The notes under the pieces: generated by a model
Told to the model about the DNA's origin: nothing
What the model saw: the letters and a program-made list of their open reading frames with translations, nothing else
Database searches by the model: none
Assembly (NCBI GenBank): GCA_028688145.1
Contig: JAQTYU010000002.1
Coordinates: 434,001 to 498,000 of the forward strand
Origin: Thiotrichaceae bacterium
Lineage (GTDB): Bacteria > Pseudomonadota > Gammaproteobacteria > Beggiatoales > Beggiatoaceae
Direction of reading: 5' to 3'
DNA: 64,000 nt
Position numbers and translations under genes: made by a program
Part shown: piece by piece, positions 25,543 to 34,567 of the stretch
How positions within the stretch are numbered: the stretch's first letter is position 1
How the letters are laid out: each line of letters starts with the position of its first letter

Positions 25543-28287
25543 TTAAATACTTAAGGGATGGTTTGGAATCGGTGATAAATCGGCATCGAGCAATACTGAA
25601 AGCTGCTCACGTAAACTATCGAGTTGATCGGCTGAATGTAACAACTGATCTTGCATATCTGAAATATAAAACACGTCTTCAACCCGTGAACCAAAGGTTG
25701 CAATTTTTGCCTTGTGTAAGCGCACTTCACAACTCACAAATGCCTGTGCGATGCGTGATAACACGCCGGGACGGTCAGTGGTAATCACTTCCATCAAGGT
25801 CAAACTGCTGTTATGCGGGTCTTGGGCAAAAGTAATCCGTGTTGGCACAGGAAAATGTTTTAATTGGCGCGGCACACGGCGATTAATCGGGCAAAACGGC
25901 ACGCTATTATCACGATTCAAGGCATAACGCAGGCTTTGTAACACTTCTTCAATGCGTTCACGGCTTAATTCCGTACCATCTTCTTCTAAGATAGTATAGC
26001 CACCAATTGTATACTCACGTTGCGTAGGGACAACATAAGCATCCACAATATTCACATGCTGCTGTTCAAGACAATAGGTGGTGTCTGCAAACAAATAATC
26101 CCGATCCAAGGTATAAATCAAAACTTCCGTACCGCCTTGTTTATCAGGGCGTTCTAAGACCAGCGGCGCATCATTGGCGGAATGTTGCAGCATTGCCTCA
26201 GTTTCCCGCGCCACATCATTCGGCGAGGAACGCAAGAAATAATTCTCGCCCAAATCCAACCATAAACCTGTAATCCGAGCATCGTCTTCGCGTATCCCGA
26301 GCAGATGACGCGCTTGATTTTGGATTTCTTGAATTCGCACTTGCTTATCCAAGGCTTTCTCCGTGCCATAGCGCAACACATGCTTGGTTTTACGATACAA
26401 CTCAGCCAGTAAAGAATCTTTCCAACTATTCCACAAGGTGGGATTGGTGGCGCGAATATCAGCCACGGTGAGCAAATATAAATAGTCCAAACGCACAGTA
26501 TCGCCAATGCGTTCTGCAAAAGCATTAATCACTTCGGGGTCAGAAATATCTTGACGCTGTGCAGTGGTGGAAATAATCAAATGGTTTTTAACCAGCCAAC
26601 CGACTAAACGCGAATCGTAATCGCTTAAGCCGTGCGACTCGCAGAAATGCAAGGCTTCCAATTCACCGAGCTGCGAATGATCGCCGCCGCGCCCTTTGGC
26701 GATGTCGTGAAATAAACCCGCTAAATACAGCAATTCAGGTTTGGGCAAAGTTTGCGCGATTTTTGAGCAGAATGGAAATTCTTCGGCGTGCTCGACCATG
26801 TTGAAACGGCGCAGGTTGCGAATCACGAAAATCGTGTGTTGATCGACGGTATACACATGAAATAAATCATATTGCATTTGTCCGACGATGCGCCCAAAAG
26901 CGGGAATATACGCGCCTAAAATCCCATAACGGTTCATATTGCGTAGCGCGTGGGTCAGCCCTTGCGGCTGACGAATGATTTCAAAAAATAAGCTGCGGGC
27001 GCGTAAATCTTTATGAAAGGCGTAATCAATCAGCCATTTATATTGGCGAATTAAACGAATCGTGCTGGCGCGTACCCCTTTAATTTCAGGGTGTTGCTGC
27101 ATTAATAGGAAAATTTCGAGCAGCGCGAACGGATAATGTAAAAAAACTTTGTCGTAGGTAACTTCAATAAAATCATTGTGCACGCGGAAACGCTTATTGA
27201 GCGCGTAAATTGAAGCAGGCGCGTCACCATACAACAGCACTTCTTGAAATAATTGCATTAACATGTCATTAAGCGTGCCTAACTCCATGATAGTGCGATA
27301 ATATTGTTTCATAAAGCTTTCTACGCCAAGATGCGCGTCATCGTCGTGAAAGCCGAAAATCGTGGCAAGTGGGCGTTGATAATCAAATAATAAACGGTCT
27401 TCGCGTCGCCCTGCTAATAAATGCAATTGGCAACGAATGCGCCAAATAAATTCTTGTCCTGCCACCAAACTTTGATATTCAAATTCGGTGAGAAAACCGT
27501 GTTGCACCAAGTCGTAAAGCGTGGTTGCGCCGAAATGGCGTTTTGCCACCCAGCCAATCATTTGAATGTCGCGTAAACCGCCAGGACCTTCTTTCACATT
27601 CGGTTCTAAATTATAAGCGGTGTCGTGATATTTACGGTGTCTTTCAATGCGTTCTTGAACTTTGGCTTCAAAAAATTCTTTGCTGGTCCACATGAATTCC
27701 GAGGAAATGCGGGCTTGCATGGTGCGGAATAATTCGGGCGGCCCAATCAACAAACGCGCTTCCACCAAGTTGGTCGCGGTGGTGATGTCGGCGGCAGCTT
27801 CTTCAGCGCATTCTTCCAAAGTGCGCACGCTGTGCCCCACCTCTAAACGAATATCCCACAAGAACATGATGAAGCTTTCAACATTGCTCAAGGTTGCAGG
27901 ATCGCTGGGTTCACGCGCAAACAAAATCATAATGTCTACGTCAGAACTGGGGTGTAATTCCCCGCGCCCATAACCCCCAACCGCAATCAGGGCAATATTT
28001 TCGGGTTCACGCCATGAATATTGCTGCCAAACGCGCCACAGGATTTGATCGACTAACCAAGCGCGTTGTTTTACATATTCGCTGGCATTGTGATGACTTT
28101 GGTAACGCGCTTTGAGAATTTCATGTCCACGCTGCAAAATCTCGCGGAACACTTTGATCGCGGGCGTACCCGATTTTAGTGCGTCAACAATTTGTTGGGG
28201 GTCAAATAATTGCGAGTCAGTATAGTGTGTTCGATACATAGTTTCGGGGTCTATCACAGGGTGAGACTGTGAACAAGGCGTGAGCAT
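25543..28287 (-). CDS. glnD: Bifunctional PII uridylyltransferase/uridylyl-removing enzyme
   Basis: Nitrogen sensor that uridylylates PII proteins at low glutamine and removes UMP at high glutamine. 914 residues, near the usual 890. Order: nucleotidyltransferase with GGYGRGELHPSSDVDIMIL near 102, linker, HD phosphohydrolase with LAGLFHDIAKGRGGDHS near 513, then two ACT domains (about 705-780 and 820-895; EVITTDRPGVLSRIAQAF in the second). All key residues look intact. The E. coli neighbours map and glnE are not here. Confidence 0.96.
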   Translation of the reverse strand: MLTPCSQSHPVIDPETMYRTHYTDSQLFDPQQIVDALKSGTPAIKVFREILQRGHEILKARYQSHHNASEYVKQRAWLVDQILWRVWQQYSWREPENIALIAVGGYGRGELHPSSDVDIMILFAREPSDPATLSNVESFIMFLWDIRLEVGHSVRTLEECAEEAAADITTATNLVEARLLIGPPELFRTMQARISSEFMWTSKEFFEAKVQERIERHRKYHDTAYNLEPNVKEGPGGLRDIQMIGWVAKRHFGATTLYDLVQHGFLTEFEYQSLVAGQEFIWRIRCQLHLLAGRREDRLLFDYQRPLATIFGFHDDDAHLGVESFMKQYYRTIMELGTLNDMLMQLFQEVLLYGDAPASIYALNKRFRVHNDFIEVTYDKVFLHYPFALLEIFLLMQQHPEIKGVRASTIRLIRQYKWLIDYAFHKDLRARSLFFEIIRQPQGLTHALRNMNRYGILGAYIPAFGRIVGQMQYDLFHVYTVDQHTIFVIRNLRRFNMVEHAEEFPFCSKIAQTLPKPELLYLAGLFHDIAKGRGGDHSQLGELEALHFCESHGLSDYDSRLVGWLVKNHLIISTTAQRQDISDPEVINAFAERIGDTVRLDYLYLLTVADIRATNPTLWNSWKDSLLAELYRKTKHVLRYGTEKALDKQVRIQEIQNQARHLLGIREDDARITGLWLDLGENYFLRSSPNDVARETEAMLQHSANDAPLVLERPDKQGGTEVLIYTLDRDYLFADTTYCLEQQHVNIVDAYVVPTQREYTIGGYTILEEDGTELSRERIEEVLQSLRYALNRDNSVPFCPINRRVPRQLKHFPVPTRITFAQDPHNSSLTLMEVITTDRPGVLSRIAQAFVSCEVRLHKAKIATFGSRVEDVFYISDMQDQLLHSADQLDSLREQLSVLLDADLSPIPNHPLSI

Positions 28288-28401
28288 TATTCTTAGCGGT
28301 GATTCAACGGGAGAGTGCGGATAAGCTTCTCGATGTCTGTTGATTTCTTAGGGTATTCTAACATAGACGATCCGTATTTTATTGATGACTGAACACAAGG
28401 T

Positions 28402-29325
28402 TTATTCAGTTTTCGGGCGCAAGCGGCTTTTTTGGAGACGCTGTTGCCTGGATGCGAAAACTTTTTCCATATATTCAATCAAAAGCCCCGCGATGTCTAA
28501 GCGGGTTGATTTTTCAATGCCTTCCAGTCCGGGCGAAGAATTCACTTCCAGCACCGCAGCCCCTTTATTTGTGCGCATCATATCAACGCCTGCCACATTC
28601 AAACCCACGATTTTTGCAGCTTTGACTGCCATCGCACGTTCTTCAGGGGTGATGCGTACCTGACATGCAGTGCCGCCCCGGTGCAAGTTAGAACGGAATT
28701 CTCCTTCTTGGGCTTGGCGCGACATCGCAGCCACGACCTTATCCCCAATCACAAGACAACGAATATCCATGCCTTGGGCTTCTTTAATAAACTCTTGAGC
28801 TAGAAAATAAACATCTAAATCTCGAAAAGCATCGATGACACTTTTTGCGGCTTGCTCGGTTTCCACTAAAACGACACCTTTACCTTGCGTGCCTTCGAGT
28901 AATTTTAATACCAGCGGTGCACCGCCCACCAGCGCAATTAAATCTTCGGTATCATCTGGCGAGTGCGCAAAACTGGTCATCGGCATTCCAACCCCTTTGC
29001 GTGCAAGTAGTTGTAAACAATGTAACTTATCACGAGAACTGCTGATTGCGACCGATTCATTCAGGCAAAATACGCCCATCATTTCAAACTGGCGCACCAC
29101 CGCCGTGCCATAGAAAGTAATGGATGCCCCAATTCGCGGAATCACCGCATCAACATCACTGAGCGATTGCCCACGGTAATGAATATCAGGATGATTTGCC
29201 GTGATATTCATATAACAACGCAAGGGGTTGATAACTGAAACTTCATGCCCGCGCTGTTGTGCGGCTTCGACTAAGCGTGAGGTTGAATACAGTTTAGAAT
29301 TGCGGGATAAAATGGCAATTTTCAT
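28402..29325 (-). CDS. rimK: Ribosomal protein S6 glutamate ligase (RimK, ATP-grasp)
   Basis: ATP-grasp ligase that adds glutamates to the C-terminus of ribosomal protein S6. 307 residues (E. coli 300). N-terminal [18 protein letters not shown], the ATP-binding Lys region [20 protein letters not shown] near 134, and metal-binding [15 protein letters not shown] near 265 are all typical. It is transcribed toward glnD with 114 bases between. A close homologue acting on another small substrate cannot be excluded from sequence alone. Confidence 0.92.
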   Translation of the reverse strand: MKIAILSRNSKLYSTSRLVEAAQQRGHEVSVINPLRCYMNITANHPDIHYRGQSLSDVDAVIPRIGASITFYGTAVVRQFEMMGVFCLNESVAISSSRDKLHCLQLLARKGVGMPMTSFAHSPDDTEDLIALVGGAPLVLKLLEGTQGKGVVLVETEQAAKSVIDAFRDLDVYFLAQEFIKEAQGMDIRCLVIGDKVVAAMSRQAQEGEFRSNLHRGGTACQVRITPEERAMAVKAAKIVGLNVAGVDMMRTNKGAAVLEVNSSPGLEGIEKSTRLDIAGLLIEYMEKVFASRQQRLQKSRLRPKTE

Positions 29326-29707
29326 ACAGATTCCTTAAGCATAAAGCATCGTTAGTAGTGCATGAAAAAATGTGTTAATGCGGCTTATTATAAAGAAATT
29401 TTTTGTGCAATGCGCTTTGAGAACGCCTCATCGGAATTTTTTACAGACACAAGGCGAGGTGCAGTGTCATTTGCGGCGGGCGAAAACAGATCAACGCCGT
29501 TAATTGCCGAGTAAAGTTTAGCAATTTTTAGCGTTTGGAGAAATTTAAGCGAAAAAATAGATTTTCTTAGCGAGATAAGGCTTAAAAAATTAAATAATTT
29601 TTTTGGAAATTTTGATTGAAAACGAGGGAATTTAATCAGGGATTACAGCGAATTATGTAGTTTGCGTTCTACATAGGAGAAAAATGTGATAAGTTTCTTA
29701 ACAAGAG
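29326..29707. other. Intergenic region upstream of rimK
   Basis: 382 AT-rich bases between the rimK start and tRNA-Lys. I see no reading frame, strong palindrome or clear promoter hexamers; the promoter of rimK must be here. Confidence 0.4.
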
Positions 29708-29783
29708 TGGTGGGTCGTGTGCGGTTCGAACGCACGACCACCGGATTAAAAGTCCGATGCTCTACCGGCTGAGCTAACGACCC
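29708..29783 (-). tRNA. tRNA-Lys (anticodon TTT)
   Basis: On the minus strand: acceptor GGGTCGT/ACGACCC, D-arm with AGCTCAGCCGGTAGAGC, anticodon loop CTTTTAA (TTT), T-loop TTCGAAC, discriminator A and encoded CCA. 76 bases, all arms intact. Confidence 0.96.
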
Positions 29784-29888
29784 ATCGCGTTAAGAAGTCG
29801 CCATTATACGAACATATTTTAAAAATGCAAGCAATTGCGTGAATAAATTTTTATAGCGCAGCTTGAATACCATATATCCATTTGATTT

Positions 29889-30014
29889 AAATATTAAATA
29901 CAGGGGGTATTCGTAGGTGATGATTTCAATTCCCCCGCATTCCGCTGCGCTTCATACAGGCTACTTTTGATATTTAATATTTGTCTTTAGCCCCCTTTAG
30001 AGAGTTGGGGGCTT
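29889..30014. repeat. Repeat cluster: AT arms, half of family F, half of family E
   Basis: AAATATTAAATA (29889-29900) and its exact reverse complement (29971-29982) flank CCCCCGCATTCCGCTGCGCTT...AGGCTAC (29932-29964), one arm of family F (complete copy at 63005-63092). It is followed by TTTAGCCCCCTTTAGAGAG and TTGGGGGCT (29985-30014), the right half of family E. The last codons of the methyltransferase gene lie in the E half. Confidence 0.7.
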
Positions 30015-30881
30015 TAGTTCCAATCCTAATCCAAGTTCAACATTTTCCAAAGCCTGCAAACGTTGCGCAGTCACCTGCAAGGCTTTAGGGGAACTGTCAA
30101 TGCCAATCCATTGCCGCTCTAAACGCTGTGCCACCACCACCGTCGTACCACCGCCCACAAACGGATCAAGCACCAATTCCCCCGCATTGCTTGCCACTGC
30201 AATAATTCGCGCCAATAGCTTTTCAGGTTTTTGAGTGGGATAACCCATGCGCTCATATTTCGACATCTGCCCGCCTGCGGGAATGTCGTCCCACCAATCA
30301 TTCGGCAAATGCCCTTTTAAATAGACTTCAAACGCTTTGCCTTTGAAAGGAATCCCCTTGCTGCGGGTTTCTGCATAACGTCGCCGTTCCAAAGTCAGCG
30401 CGTCATAATCAATCAACACAGCGGCTTTATTGAAAGTGAACAAGGCAGTTTTGGAATAACGAAAAATCGTATCGTGCTTGCTGGGGAAATATTTTTTGGT
30501 GTTCGACGGGCTTTTATAGCACCAGATGATTTCATTACGGAAATTCTGAATCCCAAAAATCGGGTCTAAAATCTGCACTCTAATATACGCATTGGCATGA
30601 TGGTCACAGTGCAGGAACAGCGAGCCTGTGGGTTTGAGCACGCGGTACATTTCTTGAACCCGCAGTTTCAGCCAGCTGATATATTCCTCAATGCCACCCG
30701 CCCACTTATCGCTAAAGCTGCGCACCTCGCCCGCATCGCCCCAAACCACGCTGTAATGACGATTGGAAAAAAACGGTGGATCGAGGTAAATCAAATCCAC
30801 ACAGGCATCGGGCAAGCCGCGTAATAATTCTAAATTATCACCCAGCAGTAAACTGTTAGTTTGCAGCACTGCGTTGGGCAT
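29997..30881 (-). CDS. DNA methyltransferase (N4/N6, beta-type order)
   Basis: A 294-residue amino-methyltransferase. The catalytic motif LIYLDPPFFSNRHY (DPPF) comes first near residue 32 and the SAM-binding motif LDPFVGGGTTVVVAQRL (FxGxG) near 240, the order of the beta class. The middle carries the probable target-recognition part (KGHLPNDWWDDIPAGGQM). DPPF favours N6-adenine. No restriction endonuclease is adjacent, so it is an orphan methylase or the relic of a lost system. The start overlaps the upstream lipoprotein gene by 26 bases. The last five codons and stop lie in repeat family E. Confidence 0.9.
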   Translation of the reverse strand: MPNAVLQTNSLLLGDNLELLRGLPDACVDLIYLDPPFFSNRHYSVVWGDAGEVRSFSDKWAGGIEEYISWLKLRVQEMYRVLKPTGSLFLHCDHHANAYIRVQILDPIFGIQNFRNEIIWCYKSPSNTKKYFPSKHDTIFRYSKTALFTFNKAAVLIDYDALTLERRRYAETRSKGIPFKGKAFEVYLKGHLPNDWWDDIPAGGQMSKYERMGYPTQKPEKLLARIIAVASNAGELVLDPFVGGGTTVVVAQRLERQWIGIDSSPKALQVTAQRLQALENVELGLGLELKPPTL

Positions 30882-31680
30882 TCTTCATGCGGTAATATAA
30901 ACCCATTTCTGTGCCTTTCACCACTTCTAACAGCCCTTTGACAATAATCGGGTCGTATGTGAATGGAATTTCTTGCGTGGTATAAACTTCGACAATGCCC
31001 TCAGCCCCCGCAGGCAAGCAATAAAAACAGCTAGGCGCATTAGTGCTTAACAAAAAGTGTTGTTGCTTTTCGTCATTCTCCAAAGGCATCATAAAACCTT
31101 GTAATTTAACTTCTTTTCCATTCAATGCGAGAATTTCTTTATCAAATTCGGGTTGTCCATATTTTATCGCGACTTTACCCAATGTTTTCCAGGAAACCAC
31201 GCCGGGCAATTCAGGTAAATTATTGGGATTGGTGACGGGTGCAGTGTTAGCTTTATTGATGATAATTTTCAGTTGCGCGACTAAACCTTGCGCGCTGGTG
31301 ACGGAAATCACATCTTGCCCGAGCACATTCGCCAGCAAAATCGTGCTCACTTGTCCGTCTTGGTCGGTGGGAAGCTGGTCTTCGCTGAAACCGTTGCCTT
31401 TTTGAGAATTGAAGGTGAGCGTTTCATTGAGAATGCCATCGCCCACGCTGTTTTCTAAAGTCGCGCGCAATTCCACGGTGTCGCCCTCATTCAAGCGCAA
31501 CTCCTGAAGATTCCAACCCGCCAAACTCGGCACATCCAAATGTAATTTCACCGAGCTTTTTGGCTCGCTCCCCTCAGGGGTTTTTTTGCCAGAATGCACA
31601 GGCGGCGGGTCATCGCCACAGGCAACCAAGGCGAAGCAACAAAGCGAAATAATCAAGGAAAAACGGGCGACTTTTGACAT
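30856..31680 (-). CDS. Lipoprotein with C-terminal DUF3299-like domain, metal ABC operon
   Basis: A 274-residue lipoprotein: signal MSKVARFSLIISLCCFALVA with lipobox LVAC, an N-terminal Ig/invasin-like beta domain (about 45-145, RLNEGDTVELRATLEN and DQDGQVSTILLAN), then a C-terminal domain with LNGKEVKLQGFMMPLEND and APSCFYCLPAGAEGIVEV. That fits DUF3299, found with ABC genes of the Vibrio zinc-regulated zrg type. Start at the ATG 31680; the frame also opens at a GTG nine bases earlier. It lies 54 bases after the permease gene, in the same direction, so it likely belongs to its operon. Confidence 0.72.
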   Translation of the reverse strand: MSKVARFSLIISLCCFALVACGDDPPPVHSGKKTPEGSEPKSSVKLHLDVPSLAGWNLQELRLNEGDTVELRATLENSVGDGILNETLTFNSQKGNGFSEDQLPTDQDGQVSTILLANVLGQDVISVTSAQGLVAQLKIIINKANTAPVTNPNNLPELPGVVSWKTLGKVAIKYGQPEFDKEILALNGKEVKLQGFMMPLENDEKQQHFLLSTNAPSCFYCLPAGAEGIVEVYTTQEIPFTYDPIIVKGLLEVVKGTEMGLYYRMKNAQRSAAN

Positions 31681-31734
31681 AAGAATCACTGCGAATGATG
31701 ATGTGTTATTGTAGCGTTTTCTGGCTATTTTGTC

Positions 31735-32928
31735 CTAAGAATTTGCTAAAATCCGTGCTAAATCCGTGCGATAGGCTTGAATTGCGGGAATTAATGCAGC
31801 GGCAATGCCTAAGCCTAAACTGGCAAGAATCACCCAGCTTTCTTGCGGCAACCACAACGCGCCTGTGAAATGCAGCGCGTGCGGGTCATTCATCCACCAG
31901 CCCAAGCAACTTGCGCCAGCATGTCCAAATAATAAACCGATTATCACGCCCGAAGCCGCTAATAATAAGCCTTCACAAAGCAATTGCCAGAAAATATAAG
32001 CACGGCTCGCGCCCAGCGTGCGCATGATTGCCAAATCATAACGGCGTTCTTGCAAGGCATTTAATAAAGCAACGCCGATGCTGCAAAACGCGATGAGGCT
32101 GAAAATTGCGCCAAACACCTGCAAAGTTTCCGCGCCCACGCCAATTAATTTTAATAAACGCGCAATTTCCAAAGGTGGCGCGGCGGCTTGTAAGGCAGAT
32201 TGGGCATTGACCAAACGCGGAAAACTGATGGCGGCTAATGGGGTTTTATAAGTGATTAATACGGCGGTGAGTTCGTGCTCGGCGGCGTGCTGCGCCTCAG
32301 TTGGATGCTCGTGATGTTCATGCACTGCCCAAACACTTTCCACAGCCGTTAAAATTAACTGGTCTAAAATCGTGCCTGTGGGCTGCAAAATTCCAACCAC
32401 TTGATAATGTGCTTGTGCATGGGTTTCGCCGCCCGCACTTAAACCGTGTGCACCTGAAAATGTTTGTCCTAATTTGAGTTGCATGGTTTTTGCTGCCTGT
32501 GCACCGAGTACCACTTCTAAGGGTTTTTCCCAAACTTTGCCCGCCGCAAATTGGGCGTGATAATGCTGTAAATATTCTGGAGTCGTGCCGACAATGCGTA
32601 AACTTTGGTAGCTGTCACCCAAGGCGAGGGGAATTGCCGTTTTAACCCAAAGGTGCTGCATCCACGGCTCAGCGGCACTCAGCGCAATATTGCCTGTGGG
32701 CAAATCTGCATGATAAATGCTCGATAAAATCAATTGCAGCGGGCTGCCTTTTGCGCCAATCACCACATCAAAGCCTTTCGCATCACGGTGCAATTTATCG
32801 GCAAGTTGGGTGCTGAGCAACAACAATAAAATAATCGTGCCTGTGCCCAAGCCGATTAATAATAGGTTTAATAAAGTATTCAGGGGACGCTGGCGTAAAT
32901 AGGCCCAGCTCAATTGAAATAAATTCAT
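31735..32928 (-). CDS. ABC transporter permease, FtsX/MacB type with His-rich loop
   Basis: A 397-residue FtsX-family permease: one N-terminal helix (NTLLNLLLIGLGTGTIILLL), a large periplasmic domain, and three C-terminal helices. A histidine cluster VHEHHEHPTEAQHAAEHE near residues 204-221 lies in the periplasmic domain and suggests metal binding. Its ATG overlaps the stop of the ATPase gene (ATGA). Together with the ATPase and the DUF3299-like lipoprotein it resembles the zinc-associated zrg type of locus, but FtsX/MacB permeases also move lipoproteins or peptides, so the substrate is inferred. Confidence 0.85.
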   Translation of the reverse strand: MNLFQLSWAYLRQRPLNTLLNLLLIGLGTGTIILLLLLSTQLADKLHRDAKGFDVVIGAKGSPLQLILSSIYHADLPTGNIALSAAEPWMQHLWVKTAIPLALGDSYQSLRIVGTTPEYLQHYHAQFAAGKVWEKPLEVVLGAQAAKTMQLKLGQTFSGAHGLSAGGETHAQAHYQVVGILQPTGTILDQLILTAVESVWAVHEHHEHPTEAQHAAEHELTAVLITYKTPLAAISFPRLVNAQSALQAAAPPLEIARLLKLIGVGAETLQVFGAIFSLIAFCSIGVALLNALQERRYDLAIMRTLGASRAYIFWQLLCEGLLLAASGVIIGLLFGHAGASCLGWWMNDPHALHFTGALWLPQESWVILASLGLGIAAALIPAIQAYRTDLARILANS

Positions 32929-33557
32929 CGCGACAACTCCAGCAGGCGAGTTCCTTGGAAATAATTTTTGACCCGTTGGTCGTGGGTGGCAATCACTAAA
33001 CTGGCTTGTGCGGCATGTTGTTGTAATAAATCTAACATTTGCGAGCAGTTTGTATCATCTAAGTTCGCGCTGGGTTCGTCAGCTAAAATCAATTGCGGGC
33101 GGTTGATAATTGCGCGTGCCAAAGCCACCCGTTGCGCTTGTCCTTGGCTGAGTTGGGCGGGATAGTGTTCTGCAAAATCTTGTAAATTTAAGGCGGTTAA
33201 AACTTCAATGGCGCGCGCTTTGTCGCGAGGCAGTTGTGCTAAAGTTTGCGCCAATAGCAGATTTTCCAAGACGTTAAGCGCGGCGACTAAATGCAAACGT
33301 TGAAACACCACGCCAATTTTTTGCCCGCGAAACCTGTCTTGCGCGCTGGGGGTGAGTTTGGCTAAATCCTGACCCAGCACAATTAATGTGCCCTGTTGCG
33401 GAGTCAATAAACCTGCCAGTAAATGCAATAAAGTGGTTTTGCCGCTGCCCGACGCGCCGACAATCAAGCAACGTTCACCTTGTGCCATCTGCCAGTGTGG
33501 AATTTCTAGCACGGTATTTGCAAGATATGCAAAGTGTAATTGATCAATGACGAACAT
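32925..33557 (-). CDS. ABC transporter ATP-binding protein (LolD/MacB type)
   Basis: A 210-residue ATPase: Walker A GASGSGKTTL near 36, Q-loop VVFQRLHLVAALNVLENL, signature LSQGQAQRVALARAI near 133, Walker B LILADEPSANLD, and H-loop VIATHDQRV. The start at 33557 (MFVIDQLHFAYLANTV) matches family N-termini; the longer frame to 33650 does not. It is the first gene of the permease-lipoprotein operon with a 4-base overlap to the permease. It diverges from proQ, with 148 bases between. Confidence 0.93.
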   Translation of the reverse strand: MFVIDQLHFAYLANTVLEIPHWQMAQGERCLIVGASGSGKTTLLHLLAGLLTPQQGTLIVLGQDLAKLTPSAQDRFRGQKIGVVFQRLHLVAALNVLENLLLAQTLAQLPRDKARAIEVLTALNLQDFAEHYPAQLSQGQAQRVALARAIINRPQLILADEPSANLDDTNCSQMLDLLQQHAAQASLVIATHDQRVKNYFQGTRLLELSR

Positions 33558-33705
33558 AAGATTTCCCAAGATTCTTGTTATACTGTAACATGATCTTAAC
33601 GCTAATTTTGCGGGTCTGTCATTTTTCTCGAAACAGCCTATTGTGTTCATAAAGGCTATTCCTTATTATTAAGCATTAAAACCGACTGAATTCCATAGTA
33701 TCCGC

Positions 33706-34368
33706 ATGAAAATACGTAGCACTGCCTATCCAACACTGGAATTACTCCAGACTCTTTACCCTCGCGTGTTCACCAGTGATGATAAAGAAGTCCTGCCGTT
33801 AAAAATTAATATTCATAATGACTTATTTATCGCTCTCAAGGATCAAGCCAGTAAACGTTCTATCCGTGATGCCTTAAAAATTTACACCAAACGTCCTGCG
33901 TACTGGAAGAAACTTGTCCTCGGCGCAGAACGTGTCGATTTAGATGGCGCGGTGTGCGGTACGGTGGAGACGGACCATTTAGAACTTGGGAAGCAAGCGA
34001 TTACGCGGGCTTCTGAACGTCTCAAAGAGCAAAAGCTGGCAGCTGGGGAAACCGTTGCCAGCAAGCCCAAACCTGCGAGACCGAAAACTGCACCGCCCAA
34101 AACGGGGGGCACTGCGGAACGTCCTGCAAAAGCGAATTTCTTACGCAAAGGGCAACAAAATAAGCCGCGTCCACATCCTGCAAACAATGCGAATGCCGCG
34201 CCTAAGTTTGGGGACATCAACAAGCCCGCGCCTAAAATCATGTCGAAAGCACAGTATCGCAGCGAGTTGGCGAGCGATTTGCCGCCCGTGGAACGCACAG
34301 CGACTGACAGTGCGCGCCCTGTGATTACGCTGAAAAAGCGTAGGCATTTTGAAAAGCCTGAAGAATAA
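33706..34368 (+). CDS. proQ: ProQ/FinO-domain RNA chaperone
   Basis: A 220-residue RNA-binding protein. The FinO/ProQ domain covers about residues 8-110, with LYPRVF, PLKINIHNDL, SIRDALKIYTKRPAYWKKL and GAERVDLDGAVCGTV. The rest (from about 115) is a Lys/Pro/Ala-rich disordered tail. This domain order fits ProQ-type global small-RNA chaperones rather than plasmid FinO. Monocistronic and followed by a palindrome. Confidence 0.9.
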   Translation: MKIRSTAYPTLELLQTLYPRVFTSDDKEVLPLKINIHNDLFIALKDQASKRSIRDALKIYTKRPAYWKKLVLGAERVDLDGAVCGTVETDHLELGKQAITRASERLKEQKLAAGETVASKPKPARPKTAPPKTGGTAERPAKANFLRKGQQNKPRPHPANNANAAPKFGDINKPAPKIMSKAQYRSELASDLPPVERTATDSARPVITLKKRRHFEKPEE

Positions 34369-34373
34369 AGAAG

Positions 34374-34440
34374 TCTGAACCACAATTTACTTAATTTTCG
34401 CAATGACCAAAATTTTTAATTGTGTGAATTGTGGTTCAGA
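34374..34440. repeat. Inverted repeat downstream of proQ, possible terminator
   Basis: TCTGAACCACAATTTAC (34374-34390) pairs with GTGAATTGTGGTTCAGA (34424-34440), 16 of 17 bases plus a G-T. AATTTTTAATTG is repeated just inside and outside the right arm, and GTGGTTCAC recurs near 34501. It could fold as a terminator or be one more small repeat family. Confidence 0.7.
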
Positions 34441-34567
34441 AATTTTTAATTGCGCCCGCTTTCCAAAATGTTAAATCTTCATCATCCCTATTAAATCCCT
34501 GTGGTTCACAATCACCTACCTTGCAATCTAGGCTATTCTTAAAGATAAGCTTTTGCGAAGTATACTC

